Notes under the pieces: generated by a model | What the model was told of the DNA's origin: nothing | What the model saw: the letters and a program-made list of their open reading frames with translations, nothing else | Databases searched by the model: none | From: CAZTVF01 sp964616985 | Lineage (GTDB): Bacteria > Planctomycetota > Phycisphaerae > SM23-33 | Reading direction: 5' to 3' | DNA length: 31,748 bases | Assembly: GCA_964616985.1 (NCBI GenBank) | Contig: CAZTVF010000063.1 | Coordinates: forward strand, 1-31,748 | Part shown: positions 1 through 6,130 of the stretch, piece by piece | Numbering within the stretch: the first letter of the stretch is position 1 | Layout of the letters: the number at the start of each line of letters is the position of its first letter | Program-made: the position numbers and the translations under genes

Positions 1-382
1 TTATGCCCCATTGGACTCTCTCTGAATATCCGGCGGTTTATTGGGGGCAGGTCACCTTTGACATGTCCCGATATTCTGCCGCTCGCCAAGGCGGTGAGCA
101 ACATTTCTTTCTGGCTGCGGGCCAAGTCCAGGTAGTTCATCACAATCGAATATGTGAGTGCGTTCTGGCAGCGGCTTGCCGTTCGGCGCTGTAGAAGCCC
201 AAGGTGTCACCATCATCTGACAGCGCCGAACGGCAAGCCGCCCCAAGGCCTTACTCCCAGAATCAAGCGTGAAGGACTGCTAGCAGGTCGTCCGTAGAGA
301 GTTGAGAGTAGACTGCGGGGGAAGCACAGGCGCCGATCCGCGACAGTTCCTGGGCGAGGCGTCCCTTTGCGCTCCCGCTCTG
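1..382. other. Left-edge non-genic stretch, possible coding remnant on minus strand
   Basis: I see no confident gene here. On the minus strand a reading frame is open from upstream of an ATG at 140 and runs off the window edge at 1. It reads MNYLDLARSQKEMLL and onward, which looks protein-like, but there is no clear ribosome binding site and I recognise no family. The stretch also holds a perfect 22-bp inverted repeat (171-192 with 220-241), which lies just upstream of that ATG and could have separated a former gene from its 5' part. Positions 242-382 show nothing recognisable before the stop codon of the monooxygenase gene at 383. Confidence 0.3.
171..241. repeat. Long perfect inverted repeat (22-bp arms)
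   Basis: Arm 171-192 begins GCGGCTTGCCGTTCGG and is exactly complementary to arm 220-241, with a 27-nt loop. The RNA would form a very stable hairpin. No run of T follows either arm, so a classical intrinsic terminator is not supported. It most resembles a dispersed palindromic intergenic repeat. Confidence 0.75.
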
Positions 383-676
383 TCAATCGAAGAAGACGCT
401 GTTGTGCTTCACGCCCTGGCGAGGCTGGGCCATCATGTCGCCCACGGCCGCCTTCCAGCGGAGGTAGTGCTCCGTCCGCTGATGGGCGGCGAAATCGTCC
501 TTCGTGCGGTAGGCCTCGTAGAGGAGGAAACGCGAGGGGTCCTCCTCGGCGGCCAGCACGTCGAAGCGGACGTTGCCGCCCTCGCGGCGGGTGTTGCGGG
601 CGTTGTCCAGCGTGGCGTCGATGAACGCCTGCACGCACTGGGACCTCACGAATACGGTCACCGCGACGATATACAT
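383..676 (-). CDS. LsrG-like antibiotic biosynthesis monooxygenase (ABM) domain protein
   Basis: This is a 97-residue protein starting MYIVAVTVFV, a full-length single ABM (dimeric alpha+beta barrel) domain. The segment GGNVRFDVL, then a tract with RFLLYEAY, then DFAAHQRTEHY follows the order and spacing of E. coli LsrG (GNLRFDVL...RFYIYEAY...FHKTTPHY). LsrG acts on phosphorylated autoinducer-2. Related small ABM proteins are cofactor-free quinol monooxygenases. The start at 676 was chosen because AGGAG lies a few bases upstream and the conserved domain begins at once; the frame is open further upstream to 763 but that part enters a repeat element. The gene stands alone with no lsr genes nearby, so a general oxygenase or detoxification role is as likely as AI-2 turnover. 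The substrate is unknown. Confidence 0.8.
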   Translation of the reverse strand: MYIVAVTVFVRSQCVQAFIDATLDNARNTRREGGNVRFDVLAAEEDPSRFLLYEAYRTKDDFAAHQRTEHYLRWKAAVGDMMAQPRQGVKHNSVFFD

Positions 677-732
677 GGGTTGCTCCTGATGATGAAGACA
701 CAGTATCCACGTGGCCGGTGACAGACAAGTGA

Positions 733-876
733 CTATGGAGTGCGGAGGCGACGACGCCGCCATGGATCTGCCGCCGCGCAGCCAAGTACGGCCATCCTAC
801 TCCCCACTCGGTGATGGAGGAATCTACAGCGGTGTCGCCGCCTCGCTGCGCGAGGCTCTGCCACCGCACTCCATAG
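733..876. repeat. Palindromic intergenic element with 13-bp terminal inverted repeats
   Basis: CTATGGAGTGCGG (733-745) is perfectly complementary to CCGCACTCCATAG (864-876). A second, imperfect pair lies just inside: 745-760 against 829-844, 14 of 16 bases complementary. The 144-bp unit has no coding capacity of its own and sits directly beside the hairpin cluster that follows. I recall this 'TATGGAGTGCGG' style from planctomycete and verrucomicrobial genomes; that is recollection, not a search result. A truncated copy of its end (CCGCACTCCA) recurs at about 879-888. Confidence 0.7.
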
Positions 877-888
877 CGCCGCACTCCA

Positions 889-1068
889 CAGCCCATGCCA
901 GGGCATTCGCATTCTCGTGGCACGGGCATCTTGCCCGTGCGCCCCACGGGCGTCCCGCCCGTGGATATTCGAGAAACACTGCAGGGGCGAGATGCCCCTG
1001 CGACCCATGGGCGGGACGCCCATGCCACAAAAAGCCGAGAACGCGATTGCCCTGCAGCCCATGCCAGG
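889..1068. repeat. MITE-like hairpin element with terminal inverted repeats and flanking direct repeat
   Basis: A 14-nt direct repeat, CAGCCCATGCCAGG, occurs at 889-902 and 1055-1068. Between the copies lie imperfect inverted repeats (900-917 with 1036-1053, 16 of 18 complementary), an inner GTGGCA/TGCCAC pair (917-922 with 1023-1028), and four consecutive short hairpins at 920-940, 944-964, 981-1001 and 1006-1024 with stems of 8 to 9 bp. The shape is that of a small non-autonomous palindromic element that duplicated its target on insertion. The direct repeats slightly overlap the inverted repeats on the left, so the true boundary is uncertain. It ends about 40 bp before the start codon of the membrane hydrolase gene. 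Confidence 0.65.
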
Positions 1069-1108
1069 AAAGAATTGGCTGACGATGCGTTTCGGTTACA
1101 ATGCCCCG

Positions 1109-2323
1109 ATGGACCCACTTACGCATGGATTGCTGGGGGCGGTGACGGCGCAGCTGGGCTTTCGCCAGCGGCTCGGCGGCGGCGCGACGTGGGCGGCGGT
1201 GGCGGCGGCGATGCTCCCCGACGTCGACGTCTTCATCCCCCGCGTCACCGCCTGGCTGGGACACGCGGCCAACGACCTGCCGCTGCTGCTGGAGCATCGG
1301 GGGGTGACGCATTCGCTGGCGGCGGCGCCGGTCATCGGCCTGGCCGTCGCCGTCATCTGGCGCCTGGCCACCCGCAGTAAAAGGGGTCAGGAACCTTTTC
1401 CTCAACAAAGGTGCCTCACCCCCTCCTCCTCGGCCCACCCGGAGGTCCTCGCACAACGCCAGGAGGCGCAACGGCGTCAATCGGCCGCCGCTGCCAAGTC
1501 CCGCCGCTTCCTGCCGGCCCTGCTGTGCATGACGCTGGCCGCTCTGACGCACCCGATGATCGACCTGCTCACCAGCTACGGCACGATGATCTTCGCCCCC
1601 TGGGACACGGCCCGCTATGCGATGGACGTGATCGCCATCGTCGATATTCCCTTCACGCTGACGCTGCTGCTGACGCTGATGTTCTGCTTCGTGACGCGAG
1701 AGGACCTGTGGCGGCGGCGGGCGCGGATCGCCCTGGGCGGCTTCATCCTGGCCGGGGCGTACCTCGGCGCCGGTTTGGCGGCCCATGCGCACGTGGTGGC
1801 GATGGCGCGTCAGGAGGCGGGCGACTCGTTCGTGCAGGCTGACGCGTACCCCGCGCCGGGCTCGATCCTGCTGTGGCGGTCGCTGCTGCAGACGCGCGAT
1901 GCGTGGCAAGTGAAACGCGTGCACCTGCTCAGCGGGTGGGTCGATCCTCCCGCGGCTGCGCCCGCTCAGTCCGGCGCGCCGGCGGGCAGGATCGCGGCCA
2001 CGCGGCCCGCTGCCCAGCGGGCGACAATCCTGAAGTACAACCGGTGGGTGGACCTCGCCCTCGAGCAACCCGATGTGAAACGCTTCTATGCCCGGGCAAG
2101 CGGCCACGTGCTGGCGACGTACGAGAAGACGGGCGGCAAAGATGTCGTGCGGCTCCACGACCTCCGCTATGGGCGGGAGGTCGGCAGCCTCGAGACGCTC
2201 TGGTGCTACGAGGTGGCCTTCGGCCCGGGGGGCAAGATCGTTTCGCAGGGCACCAACCGCCACGAGCGCCGCCAGCTTTGGGACATGGTCGCAGCGTACT
2301 GGAAAGACATGATCACGCCGTAG
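1109..2323 (+). CDS. YdjM/DUF457-type membrane-bound metal-dependent hydrolase
   Basis: This is a 404-residue inner-membrane protein. The N-terminus MDPLTHGLLGA, the acidic pair in MLPDVDVF (D38, D40), EHRGVTHSL (H63, H68) and THPMIDLLTSYGT (H148, D152) are the conserved metal-ligand-like motifs of the YdjM/DUF457 family of predicted metal-dependent hydrolases. Hydrophobic helices lie near residues 5-18, 70-86, 135-150, 172-195 and 205-225. The C-terminal part (about 230-404) is a soluble domain. The start at 1109 was chosen because the family begins exactly at MDPLTHG; the frame is open upstream but reads through the repeat element. Residues about 90-130 are an unusual hydrophilic insertion that coincides with a dispersed DNA repeat. 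The gene stands alone and converges on the large minus-strand operon. The natural substrate of this family is not established. Confidence 0.8.
   Translation: MDPLTHGLLGAVTAQLGFRQRLGGGATWAAVAAAMLPDVDVFIPRVTAWLGHAANDLPLLLEHRGVTHSLAAAPVIGLAVAVIWRLATRSKRGQEPFPQQRCLTPSSSAHPEVLAQRQEAQRRQSAAAAKSRRFLPALLCMTLAALTHPMIDLLTSYGTMIFAPWDTARYAMDVIAIVDIPFTLTLLLTLMFCFVTREDLWRRRARIALGGFILAGAYLGAGLAAHAHVVAMARQEAGDSFVQADAYPAPGSILLWRSLLQTRDAWQVKRVHLLSGWVDPPAAAPAQSGAPAGRIAATRPAAQRATILKYNRWVDLALEQPDVKRFYARASGHVLATYEKTGGKDVVRLHDLRYGREVGSLETLWCYEVAFGPGGKIVSQGTNRHERRQLWDMVAAYWKDMITP
1379..1399. repeat. Intragenic dispersed repeat core (AAAAGG...CCTTTT)
   Basis: The core is AAAAGGGGTCAGGAACCTTTT split as AAAAGG, a 9-nt spacer and CCTTTT. 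It is a short palindromic unit lying inside the membrane hydrolase gene, where it is read as KRGQEPF in frame. I recall the KRGQEPF peptide signature as widespread in planctomycete proteins, from the same DNA repeat. The following bases to about 1500 are also unlike the rest of the gene. Confidence 0.6.
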
Positions 2324-2475
2324 ACGGGGGACCGCGGGCGCTGCCCAGGAAGATGGAGAAGTCGAAGCGAGGGAAGACCGACCCACGCAGTGGGCCGGCG
2401 TTGAAGAGGGACGCTCCAAGCAGTCGGAACAGATGATCATCCCACCTACCACGCACTGCTACCGATTACTGACTA

Positions 2476-4122
2476 CTACTTCCCCGGGTTGTACCGTTCG
2501 CTGTAGTACGTGAAGGCGTAATAGAGCACGTTCATGCCGATGCGGAACGCCTGGGCGGAGACTTCCTTGGAGACGCCATAGTGGCCGGTTTTCCAGGCGT
2601 CTTTCATATCCCCGGGATGATAGAACACCATCCAGTGACCCTGGTCATCCTTCACGCCCAGGGCCCGGTACCCGCCGTGATGCCACAGCGGCGGCGCGCC
2701 GTTGGGGAACAGGAACGGAGCCTGCAGGCCGGAGTCGCCCCCGCCGAAGATGGCGTCGTCGTTGGGGATGTCCACCAGCGGATGGTCCGGGAAGATCTGG
2801 GCCATCAGGCTGCGGAAGCTGGCGTCGAACTGCCCGCCGCCGGCGTCGCCGAAGATCATGCCGCCGTCGAGGCAGTACTGGCGGATGATCTTGATGTCGG
2901 CAGCGCTGATGCCGCCGATGGGCCCGCTGCCGGTGATGTAGACGAAGGGCGGGGCCTGCCCCTTGCGCCATTCCTTCAGCGTCCGAGGCGGGATGGCCTC
3001 GGTCTTGTTGGCGATCTTGAAGGGCTCGGCGCCATCCTTGCCGGACTCATCGCGCAGGGCCTCCAGGAAGTTCAGGTCGCTGCGGGTGGCGTTGTCCATG
3101 CCGTCGTCCCAGCCCGCGCCCCCGTGCTGGAGGCGGATGAAACGCACCAGACCGTCGCCGCCGCCACCCCAGCCGCCACCGCGGCCGTTGCCCTTGCCGA
3201 AGCCCTTGCCCTTGCCCTTGCCCGTGCCCTTGCCCGCAAGCTGCCCGGCGCCGGTGGCCTGGTAGGTGTTCTCGGTGACCTTCTCGACATCCTTGCCCAC
3301 GTCGGACTCGTCGATGTTGGGCACGTAGAACGAGATGGCCGAGTTCATTCGCAGCGTGTAGGTCTTTCGCTTGGCCTGGGGCTTCTTCTTGGCCTTGATC
3401 TTCACGATCTCCGGCTGCTGGAGGCCGCCACCGCCCCCGCCGCCGGGAATGCGGTACGGGTCGACGCAGCCGCCGCCCTGGAACATCCACGGTAGGACGA
3501 TCAGGGCCAGGAAGTGAAAAATGAAGCTCAGCACGACTGTCTTGCGGAGGAACTTGTCGCCGCCGAAGCGGGATTCGACACGTTGACGCGGCACGCCGCC
3601 CAGCAGCAGCACCGCCTGGGGCTTGAGCGTGCGGAACAGCATCCAGATGGCGGCCGAGGCGGCGGCGATGTCCGGCAGGCCGAAGACGGCCTTGAGAAGG
3701 TAGCCGTCGCCGAAGGTGGCCATCCACTCGCCGATCTGCAGGCCGTCCTCGCGGATGATGTTCACGGCCTGGATGGCGGCGTAGAAGTGTGCGATCGTCA
3801 CCACCAGCACCGCCGCCGATGCGATCTTGATCAGCCGCAACGCCCGCGGGCGGAGCTTGCGCACCTGCCAGGCCGTCACGCCCAGCAGTGCCGCCATCGC
3901 CGGGGCGGCGAAGGAGAGGACCGTCACGAAGATGGGGATGCGTGCGGGCGCAAATTTGCTCAGCCAGGACGCCCCGCCCGAGTGCATGGCCCAGGGATAG
4001 ACCAGCCAGCAGCCCAGGGCCATCAGCACGCCCACGCCCGCCTGCGCGCACAGCACCACCGTCAGCGCCTTGTGGAGGCGGCGGTCGGCGGGCGTCAGCG
4101 GCGGCATGGGAGTGGACGTCAT
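2476..4122 (-). CDS. Five-TM protein with C-terminal DUF4159 domain, possible TonB-like transducer
   Basis: This is a 548-residue protein and the last gene of the Exb operon. Predicted helices lie at about 19-44, 62-85, 99-122, 145-165 and 193-212. Helix 5 contains SFIFHFLALIVL with S199 and H203, the same Ser-x3-His spacing as the essential TonB transmembrane pair. It is followed by a glycine run (226-233), a lysine-rich stretch KIKAKKKPQAKRK (241-253), a segment with AISFYVPNIDES (262-273), and a second Gly/Lys-rich linker (296-326). Residues about 325-545 are DUF4159: VRFIRLQHGGAGWD, FVYITGSGPI, YCLDGGMIFGDAGGGQFD and IFPDHPLVDIPNDDAIF. Basic residues before helices 1 and 5 place the C-terminal domain in the periplasm. 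Six bases separate it from the upstream gene. The function of DUF4159 is unknown; a transducer role is inference. Confidence 0.8.
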   Translation of the reverse strand: MTSTPMPPLTPADRRLHKALTVVLCAQAGVGVLMALGCWLVYPWAMHSGGASWLSKFAPARIPIFVTVLSFAAPAMAALLGVTAWQVRKLRPRALRLIKIASAAVLVVTIAHFYAAIQAVNIIREDGLQIGEWMATFGDGYLLKAVFGLPDIAAASAAIWMLFRTLKPQAVLLLGGVPRQRVESRFGGDKFLRKTVVLSFIFHFLALIVLPWMFQGGGCVDPYRIPGGGGGGGLQQPEIVKIKAKKKPQAKRKTYTLRMNSAISFYVPNIDESDVGKDVEKVTENTYQATGAGQLAGKGTGKGKGKGFGKGNGRGGGWGGGGDGLVRFIRLQHGGAGWDDGMDNATRSDLNFLEALRDESGKDGAEPFKIANKTEAIPPRTLKEWRKGQAPPFVYITGSGPIGGISAADIKIIRQYCLDGGMIFGDAGGGQFDASFRSLMAQIFPDHPLVDIPNDDAIFGGGDSGLQAPFLFPNGAPPLWHHGGYRALGVKDDQGHWMVFYHPGDMKDAWKTGHYGVSKEVSAQAFRIGMNVLYYAFTYYSERYNPGK

Positions 4123-4128
4123 TAGCGG

Positions 4129-4524
4129 TTACTTCTCGTCGATCTCAAAGCCGCCGTTCGACGGCTGGGTTGGAATCTCGTTGGGCTTGGGCGTGGCGGT
4201 GATCTTCTTGATCACCTCGCTGTCCTTGCGATCGGTGATCATCTTGTCCTCGTTGGCGTCCTCGGCGGCGGGCTTGGCCGACGACTTGGCCGAGTTCGAG
4301 GAGTCCGCGGGCTGCGTGGTGGCCGGCTGGGTGGCCGTGACGGGCTCCTCCAGCGGCGGCGGCACCGGCGGGTTGACCATCGCGCGGATGTCGGAAATCG
4401 AGGTCAGCAGGATCACCACCGCGTGAATGCCCAGTGCCACGCCCACCCACTTGAGCGTCTCGAGGTTCGACATCTCGGCGATCATCTTGCGGGTCTTGTC
4501 CACGGATTTTGTCGTATTGATCAT
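4129..4524 (-). CDS. TonB-like single-pass membrane anchor without a TonB C-terminal domain
   Basis: This is a 131-residue protein. A short basic N-terminus is followed by one helix (about 25-43, GVALGIHAVVILLTS) with a histidine at 34, in a context like the TonB helix (CIHGAVV...TS). A proline/threonine-rich tract, NPPVPPPLEEPVTATQPATT (51-70), then a charged, low-complexity tail to residue 131 would lie in the periplasm. There is no TonB C-terminal fold and no other domain. AAGGA lies about 7 bases before the ATG. The gene sits between the second ExbD and the DUF4159 gene, so a partner of the motor is plausible. Serine is missing at the position four before the histidine (alanine instead). 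The name is descriptive; homology to TonB is not established. Confidence 0.65.
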   Translation of the reverse strand: MINTTKSVDKTRKMIAEMSNLETLKWVGVALGIHAVVILLTSISDIRAMVNPPVPPPLEEPVTATQPATTQPADSSNSAKSSAKPAAEDANEDKMITDRKDSEVIKKITATPKPNEIPTQPSNGGFEIDEK

Positions 4525-4540
4525 GGAGAGTCCTTTGTGC

Positions 4541-4942
4541 CTATTTCTTCACGTCGTGCATCACCGCGATCACGCCGCCGGCGTTGGAGATGGCCTCGTA
4601 GATCGGGGAGAAATCCTTGTACTTCAGCGTCTTGTCCGCCTTGAAGCGGACCTGCAGTTCGTTGGGATCCTTGCGCCCGCCCAGGGCGCCCTTGAGCAGG
4701 CCCTCCAGCGTGTTGCGGTCGCTGACGGGGTCGCCGTTGAGATAGATCTTCGCGTCCTTGTCCATCAGCACCGTGATGGCCGACTTGGCCTGGGAGGTCT
4801 TCTTGGCCTCCGGCAGGCGGAGCGTCATCTGGTCCTTCATGAACGTGGAGGTCAGCAGAAAGAAGAAGATGATGAGGAACGCGATGTCAGCCAGGCTGAT
4901 CATCTGCGCTTCCACCAGCGGTTTGTTTGAGGCCCGCTTCAT
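4541..4942 (-). CDS. exbD: ExbD/TolR-family biopolymer transport protein (copy 2)
   Basis: This is a 133-residue protein of usual ExbD/TolR length. A short cytoplasmic N-terminus is followed by one helix (about 15-34, ISLADIAFLIIFFFLLTSTF) carrying the conserved proton-pathway aspartate at D19, then a periplasmic domain with the beta/alpha pattern TVLMDKDAKIYLNGDPV and VRFKADKTLKYKDFSPIYEA. In this family ExbD pairs with ExbB to convert proton flow into motion that pulls on a TonB- or TolA-like partner. Its start codon overlaps the stop codon of the preceding exbD by one base (TAATG), so translation is probably coupled. It is clearly different in sequence from its neighbour, which suggests a heteromeric ExbD dimer or two stations. 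Confidence 0.9.
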   Translation of the reverse strand: MKRASNKPLVEAQMISLADIAFLIIFFFLLTSTFMKDQMTLRLPEAKKTSQAKSAITVLMDKDAKIYLNGDPVSDRNTLEGLLKGALGGRKDPNELQVRFKADKTLKYKDFSPIYEAISNAGGVIAVMHDVKK

Positions 4943-5352
4943 TACGGATTCTTCTCCTCGGACATGACCAGGATGCCGCCGGCCTTCTGGATGGCGTACA
5001 TGATGTCCACGTGGCGCTGGAAACTCAGGTCGGGGCGGCCCAGCACAACAACCGCCCGGTCGTCTTCTCGCGTCTTGCCCTTGAGCATTTCCTTGATCTT
5101 GTCGCCCAGTTCCTCGTAGACGACGTTGCTGCCGTTGAGCTGCAGCACGTTGTCGCCGGCGATGACGTTGATGGCCTCGCCCTTCTTGGCCGACGGGTCG
5201 TTCGTGCTGCCGGGCAGGTCCACGTTCAGCGAATCACTGCGCACGAAGCTGCTGGCCGCGAGGAAGAAGATGACGATCTGCCACGCGATGTCGGCCAGCG
5301 AGATCCAGGGAATTTCCGGCGCCGCCTTGCGACGGCGCTTGGACACGTTCAT
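4942..5352 (-). CDS. exbD: ExbD/TolR-family biopolymer transport protein (copy 1)
   Basis: This is a 136-residue protein with a strongly basic cytoplasmic N-terminus (SKRRRKAAPE), one helix (about 17-37, ISLADIAWQIVIFFLAASSF) with the conserved aspartate at D21, and a periplasmic domain ending in VVVLGRPDLSFQRHVDIMYAIQKAGG, a recognisable ExbD/TolR C-terminal pattern. It starts three bases after the exbB stop codon and overlaps the next exbD. A tryptophan follows the aspartate motif (ADIAW) where the other copy has phenylalanine. Both copies keep the aspartate, so neither looks inactive. Confidence 0.9.
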   Translation of the reverse strand: MNVSKRRRKAAPEIPWISLADIAWQIVIFFLAASSFVRSDSLNVDLPGSTNDPSAKKGEAINVIAGDNVLQLNGSNVVYEELGDKIKEMLKGKTREDDRAVVVLGRPDLSFQRHVDIMYAIQKAGGILVMSEEKNP

Positions 5353-5355
5353 GGG

Positions 5356-6048
5356 TTACGCCTTTGCCTGGGGCTGGGCCGGCAGCGAGGGCTGCTGGCG
5401 CGACGCCTTCTCAGACTGCGCGTGCAGGAGCTTGTCCACCAGCTTCGTGCCCGCCCCCTGCACCTGCAGGACGAAGCGGTTCACGCGGCTGGTGAAGTAG
5501 TTGTACTCGACGGTGGTCATGGCCGCGACGAACAGGCCGCCGGCCGTGCACCACAACGCCTCGGAGATGCCCTTGCCGACGCCCTCGGGCGTCATGCCGC
5601 CGCCACCGGAGATCGAGCCGAAGGCCTTGATCATGCCGATGACCGTGCCGAGCATGCCCAGGATGGGCGCCAGGCTGGCCATCGTGGCCAGGGTCGTGAG
5701 GTTGCGCTCGAGGAACGTCACCACATGCAGGCCGTGGTCTTCCATGGCCTGGACGATGCCTTCCTCGATCTCGTCGGGGTTCTTGCCGATGCGTTCGAGC
5801 AGCTGCATCTTCCGCAGCCCGATGCCCAGCGTGTCGCCCACGGGGCCCTCGGAGGCGTCGCAGATGGCGATGGCCCCGCTGACGTCGTTCTTGTCCAACG
5901 CCGCCGACAGCCTGCCCAGCAGGCCCTCGGAATCGACGTCGGCCTTGCGCATCGTCCGCATGCGTTCCAGCGTGATGCCCAGGCTGATGATGGAGCAGGC
6001 CGTGATCACCCACAGGACCCATTCGCCGTAAATCAGAATATGAAGCAT
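5356..6048 (-). CDS. exbB: ExbB/TolQ/MotA-family proton channel protein
   Basis: This is a 230-residue inner-membrane protein with three helices at about 6-26, 122-144 and 162-182 and a large cytoplasmic loop between the first two, the standard ExbB/TolQ topology. The signature APILGMLGTVIGMIKAF holds T135, and SEALWCTAGGLFVA holds E163 and T168, equivalent to the conserved polar channel residues of ExbB and TolQ. A Gln/Pro/Ala tail (about 212-230) is extra. GAGG lies about 8 bases before the ATG. It is the first of the motor genes, followed after three bases by exbD. The 82-nt gap from the upstream TPR gene is the longest inside the operon and may hold an internal promoter. Confidence 0.92.
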   Translation of the reverse strand: MLHILIYGEWVLWVITACSIISLGITLERMRTMRKADVDSEGLLGRLSAALDKNDVSGAIAICDASEGPVGDTLGIGLRKMQLLERIGKNPDEIEEGIVQAMEDHGLHVVTFLERNLTTLATMASLAPILGMLGTVIGMIKAFGSISGGGGMTPEGVGKGISEALWCTAGGLFVAAMTTVEYNYFTSRVNRFVLQVQGAGTKLVDKLLHAQSEKASRQQPSLPAQPQAKA

Positions 6049-6116
6049 CGAATCAACCTCTGTTTATCTGGGGTGGCGGGCCTTATGACGCCCATCCACA
6101 ACACCGATCCGTTTCT

Positions 6117-6125
6117 CTTATACCA
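6117..6125 (-). promoter_or_regulatory. Candidate extended -10 element ahead of exbB
   Basis: Read on the minus strand the bases are TGGTATAAG, an extended -10 form (TGn plus TATAAG), placed about 70 bases before the exbB start codon. No convincing -35 hexamer was found; extended -10 promoters can do without one. It could give the motor genes their own transcript. This rests on pattern alone. Confidence 0.2.
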
Positions 6126-6130
6126 CAAAA

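Noticed and set aside
920..1024. Regularly spaced hairpins as a CRISPR array
   Set aside because: The stems differ in sequence and the spacing is only about 20 to 37 bases with no unique spacers of fixed length, so it is a palindromic repeat cluster.
917..1108. Upstream extension of the membrane hydrolase to a GTG at 917
   Set aside because: The extra 64 residues are just a translation of the hairpin element. The family begins at MDPLTHG, at 1109.
2382..2394. CCCAC-GCA-GTGGG as a terminator between the convergent genes
   Set aside because: The stem is only five base pairs with no following T run. The 152-bp gap shows no convincing terminator in either direction.
824..2452. A 542-codon minus-strand frame over the membrane hydrolase
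   Set aside because: It is arginine-, histidine- and proline-rich without motifs, while the plus-strand frame has the YdjM-family motifs and membrane helices.
4129..4524. Calling the 131-residue protein TonB or TolA
   Set aside because: There is no C-terminal domain of either family, and the serine partner of the helix histidine is replaced by alanine. Only a TonB-like plan can be claimed.
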